Source: Thalassomonas sp. M1454
GTDB taxonomy: Bacteria; Pseudomonadota; Gammaproteobacteria; Enterobacterales; Alteromonadaceae
Assembly: GCF_007097525.1 (NCBI RefSeq)
Contig: NZ_VKDD01000002.1
Span: forward strand, 839,994 to 903,993
Reading direction: 5' to 3'
DNA: 64,000 nucleotides
A model generated the notes under the pieces. The model had not been told where the DNA came from. It was given only the letters and a program-made list of their open reading frames with translations, and searched no databases. Positions 54,074 through 62,450 of this stretch are shown here, one piece after another. Each line of letters begins with the position of its first letter. Positions within the stretch are counted from its first letter, which is position 1. Both the position numbers and the translations under genes were made by a program.

Positions 54074-57000
54074 AATGCTTCCTCAGTTTGCTTTAACTGT
54101 TTTATACGTTCACTTATTGGATTAATTTTAGGTTGCACCATGCGCAGTTTTTGCTCTGGCGCATCTTTGTCAATTAAGTAACGATTTTCAAAGAAATGTA
54201 AAACATCTGACTCTGGATTTGGAAATGCGCCAAGTACAGTAATTTGATTCGCTTTACAGGCATCAAAAATTTTCTTTACGTTTTTATTGGCAAGCGTACC
54301 TATTTCATCTATTGGCCAATGCACAACGGCTTTTGAGTGGCCTCGAAGTAAACGCGTAAATGCTAATAAGAACTTACACAAGATTAAATACGCCATACCA
54401 TGACTAGATGATTCATTTAGCTGACGGTCAGTACGAATAATAAGCTCTGAGTGGCCTTCTTTTAAATGCAATTCAATATCAAGTAACTGACTTATACCGC
54501 CTGATACGGTTGCTCTACCGAGCACATCCAGTACTTCACGAATGGTTTGCATATATTCTTCGTCAGGTAGTGCTGCTTGTTGGTCATTTAACCAGGCTTG
54601 ATGCAGTTTATTAAAGCGTATTAATTTAGGCCAAAAATCAAACTCGCTAATTTTTGATCTAATTTTCACTTTTGAATCAGACACACCATCAAGAAAAAGC
54701 TCTTGGTCAACTTCTTTCGAAATGCGCTTAGATTGCGAGACAATGCGTTTATCAATATCAGCAAGTACGTTGTAATACTGAGTTAAATCGTTACCAAAGT
54801 TTAAACCGTTATTGCGTACACCTTCTAAGTGTTGCGGCACTAAAACCGTAAGTAAACGTTCAAGCTCGACCACCATTTTACGAGAATTAAGTACTTGTAG
54901 GCCTTGCGGGTTTTCGGTTAAACACTCCCTACGAGAATGTTCCCAAGTCTCAGTTAAACTAATACCTGATTTTTGCCCAATGGCGTTGTCAAAATAGGCA
55001 ACGTAATCATCTATATCTTTACTGGCCCTGCGTTGCTGTTCAAACAACTCTTTAGTTTCAACAAGCCTAGCATTAGCGGTTGAATTTTCATTAACAAGTT
55101 CAGTTTTAGGTAAAGTGAGTAAAGCAAACTGAGGTTTTAAACCATTTATACCATTAGCTAATTCTCGCTGCTCAGTTAATGCTTTTTCTAACTTGGCAAG
55201 TTGTTGCTGTAATTGCTTTTTCTGTTGATGATAAATACTAGATTTTTCATCTAACGTACGTTCAGCCTTGGCTTTAAGCTCTTTCGCTTTTGACAAAGTA
55301 GTTTGATGAGTAGCTTTTTGTTTAGTAAAGACTAAATCATACCAACGCTTATAATCAGCTACGCTATCTCGATGCTTGTTAGTTACATCAATGTCATCTT
55401 TTAATTTACCAATACTTTGTTTTAAATTAGCGATTTGCTCAACATCGACTTCCCTGCTTGCTAACTCGTCTTTGTACCATTTTTTACAGGTCTTAAGGTC
55501 GTCTTTATGGTCTTGCTTGGCTTGTTGTAATTGCGCTTTTATTTGCTCAAGCTTTTGTTCAATATCACCAATTAATTGTTGCCAATGCAGCTCATGCTCC
55601 ATTTTTTCTTCATGGCATTGTTCTTTATGGTCATCGCTCGCTTGTTGTTTATTAAGTACTAATTTATCTAACGACTTTTGTAATTGTATTAGCTCTTGCT
55701 CGCGCTGTTTTTTTCGCTCAATCAAGGCTTGTTTGTGCTCGGCCTTAAGCTGCGCACGTTCGTCTTGAACACGTTTACGCGTTTGCTCTTTAAATTGACA
55801 CTGCGAACTAAGGGCGGTGAGCTTTTGCTCAAACTCTTGAACTTGTTTGTTAATTTTCTCAAGCTCAGTTTCACGCTCAACTTGTACATTTTTAGCCGCA
55901 ACAAGCTCTTGCTCGGCAACATTAAACTGCTGTTGTAACTGGGTTTGGGTTTGAACTTGCTCACTCTCGCTAATAACATCAGTATCGACTAATACGCCAT
56001 AAAGAGTGGTTTTACTGGCATCATCAAGATTAAATGAGTCGCTTAGTGCTGGTGCTAAATCTGTGCGAGATAAAAGCTCTGGATTAATTACTTTACCAAG
56101 TTGGTTTTCCCAGCCGGGGTAATCTTTGCGTAAAAACTCCAGTAAGGTGTTATCACCTGGGTACAACCAAGCTTCTACTTGCGCTAATCTTTGCTTAGCT
56201 GTGTTTACTACATTACGAGCTTTGGTGAGCTTTTCATGACTAGCCATTTGTTGATATTTGGCTTGTTGTAGCTCATCTTGTAACGAATTAAGTTCACTAC
56301 GTGCATGATCTTCACTCGCCTGTGCTTCATCGACAGCAGCTTCTTGCAAGTTCATCGCTTGCTGTTCTTGGCTTGTTGGCCCGCTTAAATCAATTTCTGT
56401 TTGCAGTTTTTGTAAGTTCAACTTACTGGTATTAATTTGTCTATCAAAATCAGCAGAGCTTTCTAACCAACGCTCATTTTGCTCTGCTTTAATATTTTGC
56501 GCTATGCTTGCTTCTTCAACTTGTTTACTGCGTAGCTCGGTTGAAACAATATCCTTTTGCTCGTTAAGTTGCGCTAGCTCTTTACTTTGTTTCTTTTCAA
56601 TATCAGCTAAACGTTTATGATAGGCCGCTTCAACATCTTGGTGCTCTGCGGTGAGTAAAGTATGTTGCTCATTAAGCGATTGCAGTTGTGACTGCCAAGA
56701 TGGAATATTGTCGATATTGGCTTGGTGGGTTTCAATGTCTTTGTCTTGCCAATCATTAAAATCTTGTTCAATTTTATCTAAATTTTGCTCAGCATTTTGC
56801 ACATCACCTTTTGCAGCTGAAACATCACGATTTAATGCGTCCCTTTGTTGCTCAAAGTTAGTGGTTAAATCACTAAATTGCTGTTTATATACGCTATGGT
56901 CATTTTCAGCTTTTATAATAGCTTCACTTAAAAAGGATAAATCATTAGATATCTGCTGTTTTAATTGGCTTAAACGGATTTCAGTTTGATCCAGTTTAGC

Positions 57001-57765
57001 ATCAACATTTTTCAGCTTTTTATATGTTGGCATTAATGAATCAAATTCTTTAATTAACTGACACTCTTTGATCCACTCATCAACATGATTCTTTGATATT
57101 TTATTACTCGGTGTTTCTACGCCATCTTCTTCTAAGATGGCCGCTATCATCGCCTTGATGGTTTCCATCTTGCCTTCTTTGGAATGCACGGCTTTGATTA
57201 ACTTTTCAATATGACGTAAACGAGCGTCCGATTCACATAAACTAAAGTTGCGAGCTGCATTAAGTAAATCACGTTTATTAGAATTAAGCGCAATAACTGG
57301 CCTATCGTTTTGGATAACCGCGCGGAACTCCTTGGTATTTAACGCTTTAGTGGTAACAATGCTGTCACGCTTAAGATTACGGACGATCTCGGTAATAGCA
57401 ATACTGCGCGAGCCAGCAATGTCGTTACCGATAAAATCAGTGACTTCAAAGCCTTTATCAATAAAACGGTATACAACACCTGTAGTTGATGAAGTAAGCA
57501 CAGCCATACACACTTTGCCATCAAGGCGTTGATATTCATAAATAATGAAACTCGACTCTCTTGGTAAATACCAAGTTTGGAAGTTATCACGAGTAGCTGG
57601 AACTACTTTATTAGGAGATTCGCCATAAAAAACTGGGATAAGGCGTTGTAAAGTAGTTTTACCTGAAGCATTTGTACCACAGATATTAGTGTGTCCATCA
57701 ACCTTAAGCTCGACTAAACCAGGTAAATGAGTATCAATTAATACGATCCGTTTTAAACCAGACAT
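54070..57765 (-). CDS. SMC/MukB-like ATPase (JetC/MksB-like)
   Basis: The 1231-residue protein has a head-coil-hinge-coil-head plan. Walker A is GTNASGKTT (residues 30-38). Coiled coil runs from about 240 to 520 and again from about 620 to 930, very rich in Q, E, K and L. Between them a globular hinge-like block contains LLEFLRKDYPGW (about 540-552). The C-terminal head has a MukB-style signature region (ESSSHGMAYLILCKF) and Walker B PIDEIG with D1153-E1154. I choose ATG 57765 (MSGLKRIVLIDTH); the frame is open to a TTG at 57819. It is the first gene of four overlapping genes. Distinct from SbcC (no CxxC hook). Confidence 0.85.
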   Translation of the reverse strand: MSGLKRIVLIDTHLPGLVELKVDGHTNICGTNASGKTTLQRLIPVFYGESPNKVVPATRDNFQTWYLPRESSFIIYEYQRLDGKVCMAVLTSSTTGVVYRFIDKGFEVTDFIGNDIAGSRSIAITEIVRNLKRDSIVTTKALNTKEFRAVIQNDRPVIALNSNKRDLLNAARNFSLCESDARLRHIEKLIKAVHSKEGKMETIKAMIAAILEEDGVETPSNKISKNHVDEWIKECQLIKEFDSLMPTYKKLKNVDAKLDQTEIRLSQLKQQISNDLSFLSEAIIKAENDHSVYKQQFSDLTTNFEQQRDALNRDVSAAKGDVQNAEQNLDKIEQDFNDWQDKDIETHQANIDNIPSWQSQLQSLNEQHTLLTAEHQDVEAAYHKRLADIEKKQSKELAQLNEQKDIVSTELRSKQVEEASIAQNIKAEQNERWLESSADFDRQINTSKLNLQKLQTEIDLSGPTSQEQQAMNLQEAAVDEAQASEDHARSELNSLQDELQQAKYQQMASHEKLTKARNVVNTAKQRLAQVEAWLYPGDNTLLEFLRKDYPGWENQLGKVINPELLSRTDLAPALSDSFNLDDASKTTLYGVLVDTDVISESEQVQTQTQLQQQFNVAEQELVAAKNVQVERETELEKINKQVQEFEQKLTALSSQCQFKEQTRKRVQDERAQLKAEHKQALIERKKQREQELIQLQKSLDKLVLNKQQASDDHKEQCHEEKMEHELHWQQLIGDIEQKLEQIKAQLQQAKQDHKDDLKTCKKWYKDELASREVDVEQIANLKQSIGKLKDDIDVTNKHRDSVADYKRWYDLVFTKQKATHQTTLSKAKELKAKAERTLDEKSSIYHQQKKQLQQQLAKLEKALTEQRELANGINGLKPQFALLTLPKTELVNENSTANARLVETKELFEQQRRASKDIDDYVAYFDNAIGQKSGISLTETWEHSRRECLTENPQGLQVLNSRKMVVELERLLTVLVPQHLEGVRNNGLNFGNDLTQYYNVLADIDKRIVSQSKRISKEVDQELFLDGVSDSKVKIRSKISEFDFWPKLIRFNKLHQAWLNDQQAALPDEEYMQTIREVLDVLGRATVSGGISQLLDIELHLKEGHSELIIRTDRQLNESSSHGMAYLILCKFLLAFTRLLRGHSKAVVHWPIDEIGTLANKNVKKIFDACKANQITVLGAFPNPESDVLHFFENRYLIDKDAPEQKLRMVQPKINPISERIKQLKQTEEAL

Positions 57766-57945
57766 AATTAAATTAATCGTCCTTATATTATTATTTATCC
57801 ATAAATTAGCTACCGACAAAACGATAGAAATAATGGCTATATTGCCAGTCTATGTTTACTCAGGGGAAGTGTAAATACTAGAGCGTAAAAAACTCTTTTT
57901 TTTGCGCCGTTCGCCTTTAAAAGCAACGAAACCTGCTTATTAAAT

Positions 57946-58012
57946 ATCAAGGGGGTCAGATCAACTTGAAATATCACGCTAGCTAAAATCAAGTTGATCT
58001 GACCCCCTTGAT
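57946..58012. repeat. Inverted repeat element copy 3
   Basis: Perfect 24-bp arms (57946-57969 and 57989-58012) around a 19-base spacer. The core is GGGGGTCAGATCAACTTGA; the extra G is matched by C in the facing arm. Unlike the other copies it sits between divergent genes, upstream of both the SMC operon and the HAD gene, where it cannot serve as their terminator. Confidence 0.9.
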
Positions 58013-58052
58013 TTTGCTACTTTAGCTTCTTTATCAATTAAGCTCCCCAACA

Positions 58053-58700
58053 ATGAATCATTACAAACTTTATATCTTTGACTGGGATGGCACTTTAATG
58101 AACTCAATTGATAAAATTGTGCACTCATTACAAGCTGCCGCAATAAAGTCAGACTTGTCTATGCCCACAGATGCACAGGCTAAAAGTATTATCGGTGCGA
58201 GTTTAACAGCTGCGGCGCAAATGCTATGGCCAGGAGTAACTCAAGATAAAGTTGATTTGATGATCAAACATTACAAACTTGAATACCTTAGCCTCAATAA
58301 TACGCCTTCGCCGCTCTATAATAATTCGTTAAGTTTGCTTAACACCTTAAATACTCAAGACAAGTTACTTGCGGTAGCTACAGGTAAAGGCAGACAAGGC
58401 TTAGATCACGTTTTAGATGTTTCCAATACACGGCATTTATTTCACAGTACGCGTAGCTCTGATGATGCGCAATCTAAGCCACACCCAGATATGCTGCAGC
58501 AAATTTTAACTGAGCTAAATATTGATGCCAGTGATGCATTGATGATTGGCGACAGTCATTATGATTTACACATGGCCAAAAATGCTAATATCGCCAGTAT
58601 CGGAATTACTCATGGTGCGGGCAATATGGACTCGTTTGCAATTCATCAACCAAAAGCAATTGTGCATTCCATTGATGAATTAGCTCAACTTATTGTTTAA
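58053..58700 (+). CDS. HAD-family phosphatase (phosphoglycolate-phosphatase-like)
   Basis: The 215-residue hydrolase has HAD motif I FDWDGTLMNS (nucleophile D10, D12), motif II in AVATGKGRQGLD, the lysine in SKPHPDM and motif IV MIGDSHYDLHMAKNA. An alpha-helical cap lies between motifs I and II, as in phosphoglycolate phosphatase and similar enzymes; the substrate is not fixed. The ATG lies 40 bases after the inverted repeat. It is convergent with the exonuclease gene, with a 4-base gap. Confidence 0.9.
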   Translation: MNHYKLYIFDWDGTLMNSIDKIVHSLQAAAIKSDLSMPTDAQAKSIIGASLTAAAQMLWPGVTQDKVDLMIKHYKLEYLSLNNTPSPLYNNSLSLLNTLNTQDKLLAVATGKGRQGLDHVLDVSNTRHLFHSTRSSDDAQSKPHPDMLQQILTELNIDASDALMIGDSHYDLHMAKNANIASIGITHGAGNMDSFAIHQPKAIVHSIDELAQLIV

Positions 58701-58704
58701 ACAC

Positions 58705-59361
58705 TTAGCCTCTATTTTTAGCATATTCCAATAACAGCTTAGGCACTGCATTTTTAGGAGTCTTTGCCAGCTTGGTAATAAAAGCAAATGGGATATCATA
58801 CAACTGATATTGCTCGCCTAAATCTTCGAGTATTTTTAGCCATAATTTGGCGGTCATTTGCGAGTCGAATAAAGCTCTATGGAAATTACCTTCACTGCTT
58901 AAATTTTTATAATCAACAAGAGTGCCGAGCCTGTGATTTGGTGCATCTTGATATACTCTTCTTGATACCAATAAAGAGCAGGCAAAGCTGCCTTTATAGC
59001 TACGGTTTATGCGCGTAAATTCAGCATCTAAAAACTTTTTATCAAATGATGCATTGTGGGCTAATAAGTTATCATCGCCAATGTAGTCAGCAAAACGTGA
59101 CATTACATCAGCGCAAGGTTTTGCTTTAGACAGCATAGGGTTAGTAATACCTGTATATTGCTCAATAAATGAGTTAATACGTCGCCCAGGGTTCATTAAT
59201 TCTTGAAAGCTATCGATAACCTCGCCGTTACGAATACGCACGGCACCAATTTCAATTGCACGATCACCTTGCTCAGGTGATAAACCTGTGGTTTCAAAAT
59301 CCAGTACAACAATAGTATCTGCTGCTATGTTATTTGACTGTTTTACACTTGTGTTATTCAT
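58705..59361 (-). CDS. DEDDh 3'-5' exonuclease (PolC/DnaQ-like)
   Basis: The 218-residue exonuclease has Exo I DFETTG (D21, E23), Exo II HNASFDKKF and the Exo III region FHRALFDSQMTAKLW. It is smaller than DnaQ and lacks its C-terminal tail. Downstream of sbcC by 20 bases on the same strand, it is the third gene of an sbcD-sbcC-exonuclease operon. It may trim ends made by SbcCD, an inference from position; the family also includes ExoX-type repair nucleases and RNase T relatives. Confidence 0.9.
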   Translation of the reverse strand: MNNTSVKQSNNIAADTIVVLDFETTGLSPEQGDRAIEIGAVRIRNGEVIDSFQELMNPGRRINSFIEQYTGITNPMLSKAKPCADVMSRFADYIGDDNLLAHNASFDKKFLDAEFTRINRSYKGSFACSLLVSRRVYQDAPNHRLGTLVDYKNLSSEGNFHRALFDSQMTAKLWLKILEDLGEQYQLYDIPFAFITKLAKTPKNAVPKLLLEYAKNRG

Positions 59362-59381
59362 TAACTATTAATCTTATTGGG

Positions 59382-62300
59382 TTAATTATTGGCTATGGTT
59401 GAAATGCTACTACCTGAGCGCTCACTTTTGACATCGATACGCAGTGCCATTTGCTCTTTTAATTCTGATACATGCGAGATCACGCCGATTGTTCGACCAC
59501 TGGCTTGTAAGTCCATTAATGTTTCTATTGCTAGCTGCAATGACTCTTGATCTAAACTACCAAAGCCTTCATCAATAAATAGTGTATCAAGTTGAATGCC
59601 GCCTGAACGTTGCTGTACAACATCACTCAAGCCAAGTGCTAATGCAAGCGATGCAATAAAAGACTCACCTCCTGATAACGTTGCCACCGGGCGAGTTTTT
59701 CCTGTGTAAGCATCATCAATCGCTAAATCTAATCCTGCGGTAACGTTCTTCTTTTGTAAGCCTTCATCTTGTCTAACTAAACGGTATTGGCCTTTACTCA
59801 TTATATGCAAGCGTTTACTCGCTATTGCCAATACAGAATCAAGTAAATCACCTAATACAAAGCGCTCTAAGGAAACACGTACTTTGCCTCGACCTGATGC
59901 GGCTGATGACAGAGTACCTATTACTTGATACTGCTTCTTGTTTTCAACTTGCTCGGCTTCTATGCGTGTGATTTTATTTTGCGTGTCGGTTAAGCGAGAT
60001 AACTGCGTTTGCGCACTCGCCCACTCTTGTTCAATTTGCTTAAAAGCAGCTTCATCAGCATTATTTTGTACCTGCAACTCTTCCATATTCGGCACCTGCT
60101 TATCTTTGAGCTGCTCATTTAACAAGGCAAGCTGCGAGCTAAGTGTATCTCTAGTTTGTTCAAACTCTTTCACTTGTTTAACTAAGGTTTCAATTGCTGA
60201 TTGCTCAATTAACGCGTGTTGAAACTCATCATCGCTTTTAAATTCACTGCTACTTAATGCGTGTTGCCAAAGTTGCTGCTGCTCTGTTAATCGCGCGCTT
60301 AACTCAGTCTGAACTTTACTTAGCTGCTCGGTAGTTGCTTGCCCTGCACTAATGATATTTTGCTGTTGCTGATAATTTGCCTGCGCTGTGTGTAAGTTAT
60401 CATCAAGTTGCTTAATGTTTGCTTGAATTTGCGCTATCTCATTATTTAAAGCTTGCGGCTGTCGATATTGCTCAGGCAGTGTATTTATTGCATTATCAAG
60501 CTTAGCTTTAGCCTCGCCATAAGCGCTGCTTAACCTAGGTAAATTATCGGAGATCTCATTAATAACTTGCTCTCGATTTGCCACATCTTGTTGCATCAAT
60601 GCTAATTTATTTTGTGCAGGCGCTATTTGCTGCTCAGCTTGCAATATAATATTTAGCTCATTGTTAAGGTTATTTAGTTTTTGCTGTAATTGCTCAACAG
60701 GCACAGCGGCTAATTCACCTAGTTCAACTTTTATTTTATTACTTTGTTCGACAAACTGATTAAGAACCTCTGTTGCTTTTAACAAGTTTTTATCGGCATT
60801 TATTTGCTGATTTAAAGCAACTTGTTGTTCACTCCTCGCATGCTCTACTCTATCTTTGCTAACACCTTGCATCTCACTACTAATTACTGCTGGGGCTGGG
60901 TGCTCGATTGACCCACACACAGGGCAAGGTGCATCTTGTTGTAAATTCTTAGCTAAAATAGCGGCTTGATTTGAATGCCATAACATTTCTAATTTATCCG
61001 CGCTATTTATGGCGTTGCTAAGTGCTTTAACAGCCTTTGCTAAATTTTGTTCAAAGCCTTGAACTTGTTGCTGTTGCTTCGCTGTATTTTGCTCGCTAGC
61101 TACAAGTTGCTGGGCAAGAGTGAGCTGAGTTTGCATAGTGTTTTGAGCTATTTGCATATTCGCTTTATTAACAACTTGTTGTTGCAACTGCGCGATTAAT
61201 GCCTCACCGTTTTTACATCGCTGTTGATACTCAGATAATTTTTCAATATGAGTATCACGCTCTTGCTTGGCTTTTTGCTCAACCGATTGAGCTTGTTTAG
61301 CATTGGCCTCAATTATCGCAAAATCAGCTAATACTTTACTGTAAGTTTGCAACTGATTATATTGATTAACCAAACCGTCGCGACCAGCACTTTGCTGCTG
61401 GGCTAGTTCAAATTGAGCTTGAAAATCGGTAAGTTTAAGCTGCGCTTGTTTATGCTGATTTAGGCTTAGCTCAAGTTGCTCTTTATTATTGGCTGCATCA
61501 ACATTTAACTGTTGGGTATTTTGCCAAATAGGCGCAATTTTTAAAGCTGATTGCGCCAGTGCAATTTGTTTTGTTTGTACTAGGTATTGCTCTTGGTTGG
61601 CTAAATGCAGGGTTAAGTTTTGCTGCTTCTGCTCTTTTGCTTTAAAGGCTTGTTCAAGCTCGATAGCTGATTTTAACTTGTCATGACTTAACCGGCTTTT
61701 TTCACCGGCAGCAATTTTTTGCTGTTCAAGCTCTGTTTTCACCTTTTGTGCTTCATCTATACTTTGTTTTAATGAATCGACATTGTCTTGGAAAACTTCA
61801 CTTAGAGCTTCATCTATTTGCTCTTTAAAGCGCTTGTATTCACGTTCAATATTAGCCGCTTTATCTTTAAGTAATTGCTCAATTCGTTTATAGATTTCTG
61901 TTTGAAATAAAGTTGATAATATCGCCTGCCTTGCATCAGATTTTGCTAACAGTAACTCCCTAAACTTGCCTTGCGGCAGTACCATTACCTGTCTAAACTG
62001 TTCTGCGGACAAGCCTATAACTTGTTTTATTTGCTCATCGGCATCTTTTTTCTTTTTAGCAACTAAGGTTTGTTCACTGCCATCATCTAAAATTTTACGC
62101 AGATGTGCTGATGCTTTTTGCTCAGTTTGTCCGTCCCCTCGTTTATTTTGACGCATTTGAGTTGGTATGCGGCTAATAATGTAATGTTGCTTTCTAATTG
62201 AAAACTCTAAGGTTAACTCGGTAAGTAAATCACTGGCAGCGTTATCACAACGCACGCCAACATCTTTACGTGCTTCATCCGTTGTTTCACCGTAAAGTGC

Positions 62301-62450
62301 ATAACAAATTGCGTGTAAAATTGATGATTTACCTGCCCCCGTTGGGCCATCAATTAAAAATAATGGATTATCACCAAGCTTACTAAAGTCAATAGTTTCA
62401 GTTTGTGCGAAAGGACCAAAAGCTTGTATGGTTAACTTATGAAGTTTCAT
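59382..62450 (-). CDS. sbcC: Exonuclease SbcC, ATPase subunit
   Basis: SbcC is the Rad50-like ATPase of the SbcCD complex, which opens hairpins and processes blocked DNA ends. The 1022-residue protein has Walker A DGPTGAGKSS (residues 34-43), two long coiled coils rich in Q, the zinc-hook CPVC (about 509-512), the ABC signature TLSGGESFIASLALALG and Walker B LFIDEGFGSLD. The sbcD stop and this ATG overlap (TAATG), with a strong GGAGG site inside sbcD. A typical Rad50-type member of normal size. Confidence 0.95.
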   Translation of the reverse strand: MKLHKLTIQAFGPFAQTETIDFSKLGDNPLFLIDGPTGAGKSSILHAICYALYGETTDEARKDVGVRCDNAASDLLTELTLEFSIRKQHYIISRIPTQMRQNKRGDGQTEQKASAHLRKILDDGSEQTLVAKKKKDADEQIKQVIGLSAEQFRQVMVLPQGKFRELLLAKSDARQAILSTLFQTEIYKRIEQLLKDKAANIEREYKRFKEQIDEALSEVFQDNVDSLKQSIDEAQKVKTELEQQKIAAGEKSRLSHDKLKSAIELEQAFKAKEQKQQNLTLHLANQEQYLVQTKQIALAQSALKIAPIWQNTQQLNVDAANNKEQLELSLNQHKQAQLKLTDFQAQFELAQQQSAGRDGLVNQYNQLQTYSKVLADFAIIEANAKQAQSVEQKAKQERDTHIEKLSEYQQRCKNGEALIAQLQQQVVNKANMQIAQNTMQTQLTLAQQLVASEQNTAKQQQQVQGFEQNLAKAVKALSNAINSADKLEMLWHSNQAAILAKNLQQDAPCPVCGSIEHPAPAVISSEMQGVSKDRVEHARSEQQVALNQQINADKNLLKATEVLNQFVEQSNKIKVELGELAAVPVEQLQQKLNNLNNELNIILQAEQQIAPAQNKLALMQQDVANREQVINEISDNLPRLSSAYGEAKAKLDNAINTLPEQYRQPQALNNEIAQIQANIKQLDDNLHTAQANYQQQQNIISAGQATTEQLSKVQTELSARLTEQQQLWQHALSSSEFKSDDEFQHALIEQSAIETLVKQVKEFEQTRDTLSSQLALLNEQLKDKQVPNMEELQVQNNADEAAFKQIEQEWASAQTQLSRLTDTQNKITRIEAEQVENKKQYQVIGTLSSAASGRGKVRVSLERFVLGDLLDSVLAIASKRLHIMSKGQYRLVRQDEGLQKKNVTAGLDLAIDDAYTGKTRPVATLSGGESFIASLALALGLSDVVQQRSGGIQLDTLFIDEGFGSLDQESLQLAIETLMDLQASGRTIGVISHVSELKEQMALRIDVKSERSGSSISTIANN

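Noticed and set aside
55376-55768. Cys/Ser/Leu-rich frames on the plus strand inside the SMC gene
   Set aside because: They are the reverse of Q/E/K-rich coiled-coil codons and carry no start signals; same for similar frames opposite sbcC.
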